Under the pieces are notes generated by a model that worked only from the letters and a program-made list of their open reading frames with translations, was not told the origin of the DNA and did not search any database. A program made the position numbers and the translations under genes. Positions 1 to 8,563 of a stretch of 64,000 nucleotides of DNA are shown here, one piece after another. Within the stretch, counting starts at the first letter, position 1; each line of letters begins with the position of its first letter. The DNA is taken from positions 191,371 to 255,370 of the forward strand of contig NZ_LMQL01000012.1 of assembly GCF_001424545.1 (NCBI RefSeq). The letters run 5' to 3'. The stretch comes from Ramlibacter sp. Leaf400 (GTDB lineage Bacteria > Pseudomonadota > Gammaproteobacteria > Burkholderiales > Burkholderiaceae_C).

Positions 1-446
1 ACATCCAGGGCGAGAAGGCCGGCGCCGAAGTGGGCGAGCGCGCCGAGATCGGCCCGTTCGCGCGGCTGCGCCCGGGCGCGCGGCTCGGCCCCGAGGTGCA
101 CATCGGCAACTTCGTCGAGGTCAAGAACTCGGTGCTGGCGCGCGGCGCCAAGGCCAATCACCTGGCGTACCTGGGCGACGCCCAGGTGGGCGAGCGCGTC
201 AACTACGGCGCCGGCTCCATCACCGCCAACTACGACGGCGCCAACAAGCACCGCACCGTGATCGAGGACGACGTGCACATCGGCAGCAACTGCGTGCTGG
301 TGGCACCGGTGCGCATCGGCAAGGGCGGCACGGTCGGGGCCGGCTCCACCATCACCAAGGACACCGACCCGGGCGTGCTGGCGGTCGCCCGCGGCAAGCA
401 GATCGGCATCAGCGGCTGGCAGCGGCCGAAGAAGGCGCCGAAGTAG
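1..446 (+). CDS. glmU: GlmU C-terminal part (bifunctional UDP-GlcNAc pyrophosphorylase / GlcN-1-P acetyltransferase), 5'-truncated
   Basis: The reading frame enters from the left edge (first whole codon at base 3) and ends with TAG at 444-446, so only about the last 147 residues are present. The visible part is the left-handed beta-helix acetyltransferase domain: hexapeptide repeats, then [20 protein letters not shown] and [13 protein letters not shown], which match the acetyl-CoA and GlcN-1-P binding segment of GlmU, and a [10 protein letters not shown] tail. The enzyme makes UDP-GlcNAc for peptidoglycan and LPS in the cytoplasm. GlmS, which makes its precursor GlcN-6-P, lies 0.7 kb downstream, so the pathway is clustered around the Lrp-like gene. 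The uridylyltransferase half lies outside the window. The stop codon sits inside a 24-bp tandem repeat. Confidence 0.96.
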   Translation, partial: IQGEKAGAEVGERAEIGPFARLRPGARLGPEVHIGNFVEVKNSVLARGAKANHLAYLGDAQVGERVNYGAGSITANYDGANKHRTVIEDDVHIGSNCVLVAPVRIGKGGTVGAGSTITKDTDPGVLAVARGKQIGISGWQRPKKAPK

Positions 447-500
447 CGGCGCAAGAAGGCGCCGAGGTAGCGGCGCAAGCAGGCGCCTAGGCAGAGGCGC
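429..500. repeat. Three tandem copies of a 24-bp unit across the glmU stop codon
   Basis: Copies lie at 429-452, 453-476 and 477-500. Copies 1 and 2 differ at one base; copy 3 is more diverged. The unit length is a multiple of three, so the glmU stop TAG in copy 1 (444-446) is repeated in frame in copy 2 (468-470), while copy 3 has CAG there. The stop codon of the convergent Lrp-like gene (487-489 on the minus strand) lies in copy 3. The array therefore forms the 3' ends of both genes. Confidence 0.85.
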
Positions 501-993
501 CGCGCGCCGGCTTCGGCAAAGCGATGCGCGAGCCGAACTTGGCGCGCTTGACCGCGAAGAAGGCCTTGACGTTGCGCACGTTGGCGTCGGCCGTGAACAG
601 GCGCTGCGCCAGCGCCAGGTAGCCCGGCATGTCCGGCGCCTGCACCACCAGGATGAAGTCGGGGCCGGGCGAGACGCGCCAGCACTGCTGCACGGCCGCG
701 TCGGCCACCACCCTGGCCTCGAAGGCTTCCATCGCCTCGTTGTCCTGGCGGTCCAGCGTGATCTCCACCAGCGCGTCCAGGCCGGGGCCGGCCAGCCGGG
801 CCAGGCGGTCGCGGCTGAGGATGGCGACCTGCCGCTCGATGAAACCGGCCTCGACCAGGCGCTTGACGCGCCGCAGGCAGGTCGGCGGCGAGATGTGGAC
901 GCGGGCGGCCAGGTCCTGGTTGGTCATCGAGGCGTCTTCCTGGAGATGGCCCAGGAGAGCTATGTCGATGTCGTCTAGCGATGATGATTCCAT
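487..993 (-). CDS. Lrp/AsnC family transcriptional regulator
   Basis: A 168-residue protein with the standard Lrp layout. The N-terminal winged HTH covers about residues 5-65 (LDDIDIALLGHLQEDASMTNQDLA then ISPPTCLRRVKRL). The C-terminal alpha/beta RAM ligand-binding domain follows (ALVEITLD, VVADAAVQQCWRVSPGPDFILVV). Family members bind AT-rich DNA as multimers, often with an amino acid as effector. The ATG at 993 gives the expected N-terminus. The gene is convergent with glmU and divergent from glmS. The 130-bp gap to glmS is far more AT-rich than its surroundings, which fits local autoregulation and possible control of glmS. The effector cannot be read from the sequence. Its last bases lie in the 24-bp repeat shared with glmU. 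Confidence 0.9.
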   Translation of the reverse strand: MESSSLDDIDIALLGHLQEDASMTNQDLAARVHISPPTCLRRVKRLVEAGFIERQVAILSRDRLARLAGPGLDALVEITLDRQDNEAMEAFEARVVADAAVQQCWRVSPGPDFILVVQAPDMPGYLALAQRLFTADANVRNVKAFFAVKRAKFGSRIALPKPARGASA

Positions 994-1123
994 CTATCGA
1001 TCATGAATGAAATAATATTGCTTGTAAATTGATGGCGAAAAGAAAATTTCATTTTTCTCAAAAAGTAGATGACTTATTTCGACCCTGGGACCATACAGTC
1101 TCGGCCATCAAGGAGCTGTCCTC
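994..1123. promoter_or_regulatory. AT-rich divergent control region between the Lrp-like gene and glmS
   Basis: Bases 1005-1080 are strongly AT-rich in an otherwise very GC-rich window. For the Lrp-like gene a minus-strand -10 TATTAT (1017-1012) and -35-like TTTTCG (1041-1036) with an 18-bp spacer can be drawn. An imperfect palindrome AGAAAA-N6-TTTTCT spans 1041-1058 and resembles loose Lrp-type AT-rich sites. A ribosome binding site AAGGAG lies at 1110-1115 ahead of glmS. The operator assignment is inferred. Confidence 0.5.
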
Positions 1124-2974
<1,851 letters not shown>

Positions 2975-2991
2975 GGCGGGCCCCGCCTCGG

Positions 2992-4266
2992 TCAGACGGC
3001 TTCGGGCGGCTCGGTCCGCTCGAAGCTGGCCGGCAGGATCGCCTGCTCCATCACTTCGATGTCCTTGCGGCTGACGCCGTGCTGCAGGAACAGGTTTCGC
3101 CACTCGCCCACGACGGCTCGAATCCGGTCGATCTCGGCGTTCGCCTGCTCGCGCGTGAGCCCGAAGACCTCCGCGCGGGTGGCCAGGTTGTACCTGCTGG
3201 CGGCCCGGCCGAAAGCGCCGGCTTCGAGTGCGAGATCGCGCCTCTCCTGCGAGACCATGGGCGTGGGCACGATATCGTACGCCGGGGACAGCCGCCACTT
3301 TCCATCCCTCTGGAGCAGCGCGTGGTTGCGAGGGTGGTCGTCGTTGTTCGTGACCATGGCGTTGAACACCATCCGCCGGAACAGCTCGAGCCGATCCGCA
3401 CGGGGGTCGGCCGACCAGCGCCGCAACTCGTCGGCCAGCAGCAGGTAGGACCAGCGGTCGCGGCCCTGGTAGCCCTCTTCGGCGTCCAGCACCGTGAGCC
3501 CGGAAACGAGGCCGTAACGGGCGTAGGCCTTGGCGTCGGGGTTCCATTCGCGGTCGAACCGCTCCAGCATCAGGGCATTGGCGTTGCCCACCGTCTCGAT
3601 GCGAGTGCCGCACACGTTCAGCCCCGCGGCGCGCGCGAGTTCCAGCGTCGCGTACTCCACCCGCTGCATGTTGTAGCGATCCCCTTTCTCCGGGAGCTTG
3701 GTCAGCCAGACCTTCTGGCCGTCTTCGATCGTCACCTTCGGGCGCGCGCCGCCCATGCTTGTGCCCGGCTCGAGCTGCTCCAGCACTTCGAAGGGGAGCT
3801 TGCCCTCCTCCTCCAGCGTCTGCGCGGCGTCCACCAGCGCCTGCAGCTGGTGGGTGCGATTGAAAGGACGCGGCGCGCCAGGCGTCTTTTTGTCCGGGGA
3901 GAATCGAAGGTTGCCGGCGCCATCGTCCGGTCCGTTGAGCAGGTAGTCGACTTCGGAGATGTCCGCTTCCGACCGATCGAGCTTGGCCTGGATCACGCGT
4001 CGGCCCCACGCATCCGGGCTGGCGTCGCGCAGCGCACCGGGGATGCCCTTGAGCCTGGTGAACTCCTGCAGCCGATCGGAAAGCGGCAGGTGGAAGGCGT
4101 CCAGGGCCGCGACGTTCTGGCGCTTCAGGTATGACTGGCCATAGACGAACGTGCCCAGGAAGCTGCCGCGCCCGACCTCCCGCACCCGCAAGGCACCGCA
4201 GATGGCCCATTCGTAGGTGCCGGGCAGCTGGATGAAGACGAAGCAGGACTGATCGGGCTGCGGCAC
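2992..4266 (-). CDS. hipA: HipA-like serine/threonine kinase toxin
   Basis: A 424-residue HipA family protein. The N-terminal subdomain (about 5-110: GALRVREVGRGSFLGTFVYG, SPDAWGRRVI) is followed by the kinase core. GGARPK near residues 172-177 forms the phosphate-binding region; Lys190 in VWLTK fits the ATP-contacting lysine. NNDDHPRNHALL near 307-318 corresponds to the catalytic Asp-x-His-x-x-Asn loop, and YDIVPTP near 330 to the metal-binding Asp. E. coli HipA phosphorylates glutamyl-tRNA synthetase and induces dormancy; the target here is unknown, and some HipA relatives have other substrates. It lies 10 bp downstream of an HTH antitoxin gene on the same strand, which fits a hipBA operon. 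All kinase motifs look intact, so it is probably active. Symbol by family resemblance. Confidence 0.88.
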   Translation of the reverse strand: MPQPDQSCFVFIQLPGTYEWAICGALRVREVGRGSFLGTFVYGQSYLKRQNVAALDAFHLPLSDRLQEFTRLKGIPGALRDASPDAWGRRVIQAKLDRSEADISEVDYLLNGPDDGAGNLRFSPDKKTPGAPRPFNRTHQLQALVDAAQTLEEEGKLPFEVLEQLEPGTSMGGARPKVTIEDGQKVWLTKLPEKGDRYNMQRVEYATLELARAAGLNVCGTRIETVGNANALMLERFDREWNPDAKAYARYGLVSGLTVLDAEEGYQGRDRWSYLLLADELRRWSADPRADRLELFRRMVFNAMVTNNDDHPRNHALLQRDGKWRLSPAYDIVPTPMVSQERRDLALEAGAFGRAASRYNLATRAEVFGLTREQANAEIDRIRAVVGEWRNLFLQHGVSRKDIEVMEQAILPASFERTEPPEAV

Positions 4267-4276
4267 GCGCGCTCCT

Positions 4277-4609
4277 TCAGAAGTTGCTGTCCAGGGTCGC
4301 GGGTTCGCGCACGCGCTGCGGCAGCCGGGCCTGCTCGAGGACCTTGCCGTGCTCGTCCTGGTCCGGGTGGGCCACGTGCTGCACGGTGTCCAGCAGGCCC
4401 AGGGCCCAGAGGACGCTGAGGGTCCGGCCGAGGGACACGCCCGGCTGGCCGGTCTCCAGGTGGTACAGCGTCTTGCGATCGACGCCGGCCGCTTTCATCA
4501 GGTGCTCCTGGCTCATGCGGCGGCGAAGCCGGGCCGTCCGGATGTTGGCGCCGAGCTGCTCGACGGCGTGCACCACCTCATACGGGAGCGATTCCTTGAT
4601 CTGGGGCAT
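4277..4609 (-). CDS. hipB: HipB-like HTH (XRE) antitoxin and repressor
   Basis: A 110-residue protein with one Cro/CI-type HTH at about residues 17-75 (LGANIRTARLRRRMSQEHLMKAAGVDRKTLYHLE, split over helices 1-4), then GVSLGRTLSVLWALGLLDTV and a charged flexible tail ending in LDSNF. HipB proteins bind HipA, neutralise the kinase and repress the operon; the disordered tail can also act as a degradation signal. The ATG at 4609 is used because the first upstream GGGG-N8-CCCC-type site overlaps it, as expected for autoregulation. The antitoxin-first order and 10-bp gap to hipA fit a type II toxin-antitoxin operon. Confidence 0.85.
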   Translation of the reverse strand: MPQIKESLPYEVVHAVEQLGANIRTARLRRRMSQEHLMKAAGVDRKTLYHLETGQPGVSLGRTLSVLWALGLLDTVQHVAHPDQDEHGKVLEQARLPQRVREPATLDSNF

Positions 4610-4723
4610 CTTTGCCTCACTTTTCCGGTTAGTGGGGAATATTTTACCCAGTCCATCGGGACTTGGATATCGATATGGGGCATTGGAGCCCCGTCAACAA
4701 CCATAGCGGGGAAAATATGCCCC
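4603..4723. promoter_or_regulatory. Array of four GGGG-N8-CCCC palindromes over the hipBA promoter
   Basis: Four sites of the same form occur: GGGGCATCTTTGCCTC (4603-4618, one half imperfect, covering the hipB start codon), GGGGAATATTTTACCC (4634-4649), GGGGCATTGGAGCCCC (4677-4692) and GGGGAAAATATGCCCC (4708-4723). Centre spacings are 31, 43 and 31 bp, close to 3, 4 and 3 helical turns. Sites 2 and 4 are near-identical in opposite orientation (15 of 18 bases over 4633-4650 versus 4707-4724). A minus-strand promoter TTGACG (4697-4692) -16- TATCGA (4675-4670) would carry site 3 in its spacer. A second -10-like TAAAAT (4646-4641) lies in site 2. The 4+8+4 form parallels the known E. coli HipB operator TATCC-N8-GGATA. 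HipB binding here is inferred. Confidence 0.75.
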
Positions 4724-4737
4724 AAATAGCCGCCGAA

Positions 4738-5664
4738 CTAAGCGTCGCGCAGGTGCTCGCGCGCGAACTCGCGCAGGAGTGACATCGCCGGCGCTTCGGT
4801 GCGACCTGCCAACGTCACGAAACCGAACGTGCCGCTGGCGCTCAGCGCCGGCGTGAGCGCGAGCTCCACCAGGTCGCCCGAAGCCAGCCCGTCGCGGCCG
4901 GCGGCCGCGGTGCCGAGAAACACGGCGTCGGTCGTGAGCGTGGTCTCGATGAGCGGGGCCACGTCCTCGCAGACGATGGTCGTGCACAGCTCCGGGTCGG
5001 CGTGGGGGCCGTACCGGTGGACCAGCAGTCGCCTCACCTCCGCACTGATGGGGGAGGACGCGATCGGGAACCGCAGCACGTCGGCGAAGCGCACTTCCTT
5101 CAGGCGCGCAAGAGGATGCCCGCGACGACAGAGAAACGCGCCCCGCAGGTCCGCGACATGCTCGATCCGCAGGTCCGATGCCGGGACCACGGACCGGATG
5201 TCGATCAACAGGCCGTCGATCTCCCGGGCGCGCAACGCCCGCAGTTGCGCCTCCACCGCACCTCGGCTCACCACCACCCGGGTGCGCGGGTGCGTGGCAG
5301 CCATCATCCGCATGAACGGCACGGTCAGGACGGCGCCCGGCCCCGCACCGAAGCCGATGCGGATTTCGCCGATGCCGCCGGAGGCGAGCAGCTCGCCCGC
5401 CCGTTTCAGCTCGGAAGCCTGGAAGCCGATGAGGCGGGCCCGGCTGAGCACTTCCCCGCCCAGGGGGGTGAGTTCATTGCGCTTGCCGACGCGGTCGACG
5501 AGCGCACCCCCCAGCTCCGCTTCCAGCTGCTGGATGCTTCGGCTGAGGGCCGGCTGCGTCACGTGCAGGCGCAGCGCGGCCCGCGAGAAGGAGCCGGTCT
5601 CGGCCAGGGCGACGAAGTGTTCGAGCTGACGCAGGTTCACGCCGGGACTATACGCACCGCTCAT
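4738..5664 (-). CDS. LysR family transcriptional regulator
   Basis: A 308-residue LTTR. The N-terminal winged HTH is VNLRQLEHFVALAETGSF then SRAALRLHVTQPALSRSIQQLEAELGG, followed by the linker helix and a type 2 periplasmic-binding-like effector domain (EIRIGFGAGPGAVL to the C-terminus). ATG at 5664 is chosen; GTG at 5640 (VNLRQLEHF) would give the more common LTTR start just before the HTH and is a real alternative. It is divergent from a Bug-type solute receptor gene starting 74 bp away, the classical layout for local regulation of an uptake gene by its ligand. The stop lies 14 bp beyond the hipBA operator array. Confidence 0.9.
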   Translation of the reverse strand: MSGAYSPGVNLRQLEHFVALAETGSFSRAALRLHVTQPALSRSIQQLEAELGGALVDRVGKRNELTPLGGEVLSRARLIGFQASELKRAGELLASGGIGEIRIGFGAGPGAVLTVPFMRMMAATHPRTRVVVSRGAVEAQLRALRAREIDGLLIDIRSVVPASDLRIEHVADLRGAFLCRRGHPLARLKEVRFADVLRFPIASSPISAEVRRLLVHRYGPHADPELCTTIVCEDVAPLIETTLTTDAVFLGTAAAGRDGLASGDLVELALTPALSASGTFGFVTLAGRTEAPAMSLLREFAREHLRDA

Positions 5665-5686
5665 GCAATCGAGAAAAATAATGCAT
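5663..5686. promoter_or_regulatory. Candidate LysR binding site
   Basis: The inverted repeat ATGCA-N14-TGCAT (5663-5667 / 5682-5686) lies in the 74-bp gap between the LysR gene and the Bug receptor gene, with an AT-rich core. LTTR sites usually contain T-N11-A inside such imperfect dyads. If the LysR start is GTG 5640, the whole dyad is non-coding. Assignment is by position and symmetry only. Confidence 0.4.
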
Positions 5687-5738
5687 TGGACACATGGAAG
5701 CGCCGGCGCCACGATGCCGCGCCAATAGAAGGAACCCC

Positions 5739-6710
5739 ATGAACCTGAAGAACTGCCTGACCGCCCTGGGAGCCGTGCTGCTCTCCACCGCGGCGCTGGC
5801 CCAATCCGGCAAGACCGTGAGCCTGGTGATCCCGTACCCAGCGGGCGGCCTGGCCGACGTGATCGCCCGAGGCGTCGCGCCCGTGCTGTCGAAGCACCTG
5901 AACCAGACCGTGGTCGTCGACAACGTCGCGGGCGTGAGCGGCACCCTGGCCGCCCAGAAGGTGCTGAACGCACCTGCGGACGGCATGTTCATCCTGCAGG
6001 GCTCCCCCAACGAGGTGATCCTTCCGCCGCTGGCGATGAGCGCCGTGCGGCTGCGCAGCGAGGACTTCCGCGTCGTCCAGCTCATCGGCATCGCGCCCAT
6101 GGTGCTGGTGGTGCGCCACGACCTGCCGGCCAACACCATCGACGAGTTCGTCGCGCTGGCCCGCAGCAGCGCCCGCACCAAGCCGCTGACCTACGGCAGC
6201 ACCGGCATCGGCTCCTTCTATCACCTGCTGGGCGAGCAGCTGTCCAAGGTGACCGGGGCCGAGATGCTCCACGTCCCCTACAAGGGCGGCGCGCCGCTGC
6301 TGCAGGACATGGGCGGCGGCCAGCTCGACTTCGCGCTGCTGCCTTTCGCGCAGCAGTACGTCGCGCTCGCCCAGCAAAAGCGCATGAAGATCCTGGGAAC
6401 GCTGGCCGAGACCCGGCCGGAGAGCCTGAAGCAGTACCCGACGGTGAACGAAGGGACCGCGCTGAAGAACTTCAGCTTCGACATCTGGACCAGCTACATG
6501 GTTCGCCGCGACACGCCCGAGGAAGTGGTGGTCCGCCTCAACCGGGCCCTGACCGAAGCCCTGGCGGAACCTTCCGTGAAGACCGTCCTCGACGCCCAGA
6601 GCCTGCTGCCCGCCAAGCAGGTCACCGCGGTCGAAGGCGTGCGGATGTACGACGCCGAGATCAAGCGCTTTCGCGAACTGGCCCGGAACATCAACCTGAA
6701 ACCGCAATGA
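5739..6710 (+). CDS. Bug-family (TctC-type) tripartite tricarboxylate transporter substrate-binding protein
   Basis: A 323-residue periplasmic receptor. The signal peptide is the first ~21 residues (MNLKNCLTALGAVLLSTAALAQ). Family signatures are VIPYPAGGLADVIARGVAPVLS, the VVDNVAGVSGTLAAQKVLNAPADG segment, YGSTGIGSFYHLLGEQL and VPYKGGAPLLQDM. Bug receptors bind small carboxylates or similar ligands and are greatly expanded in Burkholderiales, usually without adjacent membrane components, as here. ATG 5739 is set by AGAAGGAA at 5727-5734 and by the signal peptide. It overlaps the DUF2817 gene by 4 nt (ATGA) and is divergent from the LysR gene. The ligand is unknown. Confidence 0.92.
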   Translation: MNLKNCLTALGAVLLSTAALAQSGKTVSLVIPYPAGGLADVIARGVAPVLSKHLNQTVVVDNVAGVSGTLAAQKVLNAPADGMFILQGSPNEVILPPLAMSAVRLRSEDFRVVQLIGIAPMVLVVRHDLPANTIDEFVALARSSARTKPLTYGSTGIGSFYHLLGEQLSKVTGAEMLHVPYKGGAPLLQDMGGGQLDFALLPFAQQYVALAQQKRMKILGTLAETRPESLKQYPTVNEGTALKNFSFDIWTSYMVRRDTPEEVVVRLNRALTEALAEPSVKTVLDAQSLLPAKQVTAVEGVRMYDAEIKRFRELARNINLKPQ

Positions 6711-7771
6711 ACGAGACGAGTTCCTGCTTTTCTTCCAGCTACGCCGAGGCCCGGGCGAAGTTCCTGGCCGCGGCCACCGACGCCGGGCTGGTGTCGCAAG
6801 CCCTGGTGCATCCGCTGCGCGGACCGGCCGGCGAAGAGCTGGCCCTGGACGTCGTGCGCGAAGGCCCGCCTGACGCGAAAAGGGTGCTGCTGCTATCGAG
6901 CGCCTGCCACGGCGTGGAAGGCTTCTGCGGCTCGGGCGCCCAGGTCGCCCTGCTTCGCGACGCGCAGTGGCGGCAAGCGTGCGCCCGCGCGGGCGTGGCC
7001 GTGGTCTACGCACATGCGCTCAACCCCTGGGGGTTCGCCTGGCTGCGCCGGATGACGCACGAGAACGTGGACCTGAACCGCAACGTCCACGACTACGGCC
7101 GGCCGCTGCCGCGCAACGAAGGGTACGAGGAGCTGGCCGACCACATCGTGCCGCGCCAGTGGCCTGAAACGCCGGAGAACCGGGCGGTGCTGGAGGCCTT
7201 CGCGCAAAAGCACGGCGCCATGGCACTGCAGCGCGCCATCACGGGCGGGCAGCACAGTCACCCGGAAGGACTGTTCTTCGGCGGGAGCTCGCCCACCTGG
7301 AGCCAGGGCGCGCTTCGCCGCGTCCTGCGCGAGCAGGCGAGCCAGTGCGAGGAACTCGGCTGGGTGGACTTCCACACGGGACTGGGGCCGCGCGGACACG
7401 GAGAACTGATCCTGGCCGGGCAAGCCGAGTCCATGCAGCGCGCCCGCGCCCTGTGGGGGGACGTCACGTCGTACTTCGACGGCAGTTCGTCGTCGGCGCC
7501 GCTCACGGGCAACATCTATCTGGCGGCCTACGAGGAAGCGCCCCGCGCGGCCTACGCGGGCGTGGCGCTGGAGTACGGCGTCGTGCCGCTGCAGCAGACG
7601 ATCGACGCCCTGCGCGCGGACCAGTGGCTGCACGCCCACCCGGACGCCCCCGCCGACCAGCGTGCCCGCATCAAGCGGGAGCTGGTGGAGGCGTTCTACG
7701 GTGACGATGACGCCTGGAAGGCCGATGTCGTCCGCCAGGCCAGGCAGGCGGCGTTCGCGTTCCTCGGTTAG
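6707..7771 (+). CDS. DUF2817 / M14-like metallopeptidase family protein
   Basis: A 354-residue protein of the DUF2817 family, related to M14 zinc carboxypeptidases. SSACHGVEGFCGSG supplies the His and Glu expected as zinc ligands, WVDFHTGLGPRGHGELI a later His, and NPWGFAWLRRMTHENVDLNRN the arginine-rich substrate region. There is no signal peptide, so it is probably cytoplasmic. The gene starts inside the stop codon of the Bug receptor gene (4-nt overlap), so both are co-translated and presumably serve the same substrate: uptake by the receptor, hydrolysis by this enzyme. An amide- or peptide-like ligand is an inference from that pairing. Confidence 0.8.
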   Translation: MNETSSCFSSSYAEARAKFLAAATDAGLVSQALVHPLRGPAGEELALDVVREGPPDAKRVLLLSSACHGVEGFCGSGAQVALLRDAQWRQACARAGVAVVYAHALNPWGFAWLRRMTHENVDLNRNVHDYGRPLPRNEGYEELADHIVPRQWPETPENRAVLEAFAQKHGAMALQRAITGGQHSHPEGLFFGGSSPTWSQGALRRVLREQASQCEELGWVDFHTGLGPRGHGELILAGQAESMQRARALWGDVTSYFDGSSSSAPLTGNIYLAAYEEAPRAAYAGVALEYGVVPLQQTIDALRADQWLHAHPDAPADQRARIKRELVEAFYGDDDAWKADVVRQARQAAFAFLG

Positions 7772-7867
7772 CCAGGCCGCGGAGTAGCAGGCCGTTTCAA
7801 TTGAGCCCGGTGGGCTGCGACCGGCCGAGGGCGCAGCCACATTGACAAGGCTGGGGCGCGGTGAAGA

Positions 7868-8563
7868 ATGGTCCGGACCATGGGCCAGTCTCCCGCCGCC
7901 ACCGATTCGCACATCGACCGTGCGGAGGCCGCGCGGTACGCCCTCCTGCGACGGCTTGCGCCCGCGATGCGCCACAACCTGGTGGTCAACCTGCAGCCCA
8001 TCGGCATGATCTACGAGGTGCTCGACCGCCGGTTGCGGGCGGCTCAGCCCGACCTGGCCCACGTGCAGGCCAGCGCCCACAAGATCCACGGCTTCGCCCG
8101 CGCGGCGCTGGCCTCCTGCCTCAACGTGGTGACCTGGCTGGCGCCGGAAGAGGGCGCGGTCACGACCGTGATGAACGGCACCCGCGAGTGCACCGCGCTC
8201 CTGGCCACGACGCTGAGCTTCCGCGGCTACACCCTGCGCAACCTGGGCACGCCGCTGCCGGGCGAGGTCCGGCTCTCGGCGATGCGCAACGTGCTGACCG
8301 CCGCGCTGATCCAGGCCACCGACGAACTGCCGCCGCCGGCCGACGTCCAGCTGACGACGGCATCCTCGGCCGAAGGGCTTCATGTCCTGCTGCAGGTGGG
8401 CAAGGCGGAAGGCGAGGCCGGCATCGACGCGACGCGCGGCTACCGGCCGCTCGCGTGGAGCGACGTGCAGGCCCTGGCCGAGGCGGAAGGCGTGCAGCTG
8501 TCCCGCCCGGCGGCCGGACAGGTCGTGATCACCTTCCCGTGGGCGCTGGCGGCGTCGGCGTGA
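7868..8563 (+). CDS. Orphan degenerate histidine-kinase-like protein (possible histidine phosphotransferase)
   Basis: I do not recognise this 231-residue protein as a named family. Its layout resembles the DHp plus catalytic core of a sensor kinase without sensor or membrane parts. His36 in LAPAMRHNLVVNLQPI sits in a DHp-type first helix, and a second helix covers HKIHGFARAALASCLNVVTWLA. The C-terminal half (AMRNVLTAALIQATDEL and then GVQLSRPAAGQVVITFPWA) looks like a worn HATPase fold with no recognisable G boxes. That is the form of ChpT or Spo0B phosphotransfer proteins. It is flanked by a 96-bp gap on the left, and its last 35 bp overlap the 3' end of the convergent nnrD gene. ATG 7868 or 7880 could be the start. 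Function is inferred from shape only. Confidence 0.5.
   Translation: MVRTMGQSPAATDSHIDRAEAARYALLRRLAPAMRHNLVVNLQPIGMIYEVLDRRLRAAQPDLAHVQASAHKIHGFARAALASCLNVVTWLAPEEGAVTTVMNGTRECTALLATTLSFRGYTLRNLGTPLPGEVRLSAMRNVLTAALIQATDELPPPADVQLTTASSAEGLHVLLQVGKAEGEAGIDATRGYRPLAWSDVQALAEAEGVQLSRPAAGQVVITFPWALAASA

Noticed and set aside
429..500. The 24-bp repeats as a CRISPR array
   Set aside because: Copies are directly abutting with no spacers, and lie in coding DNA.
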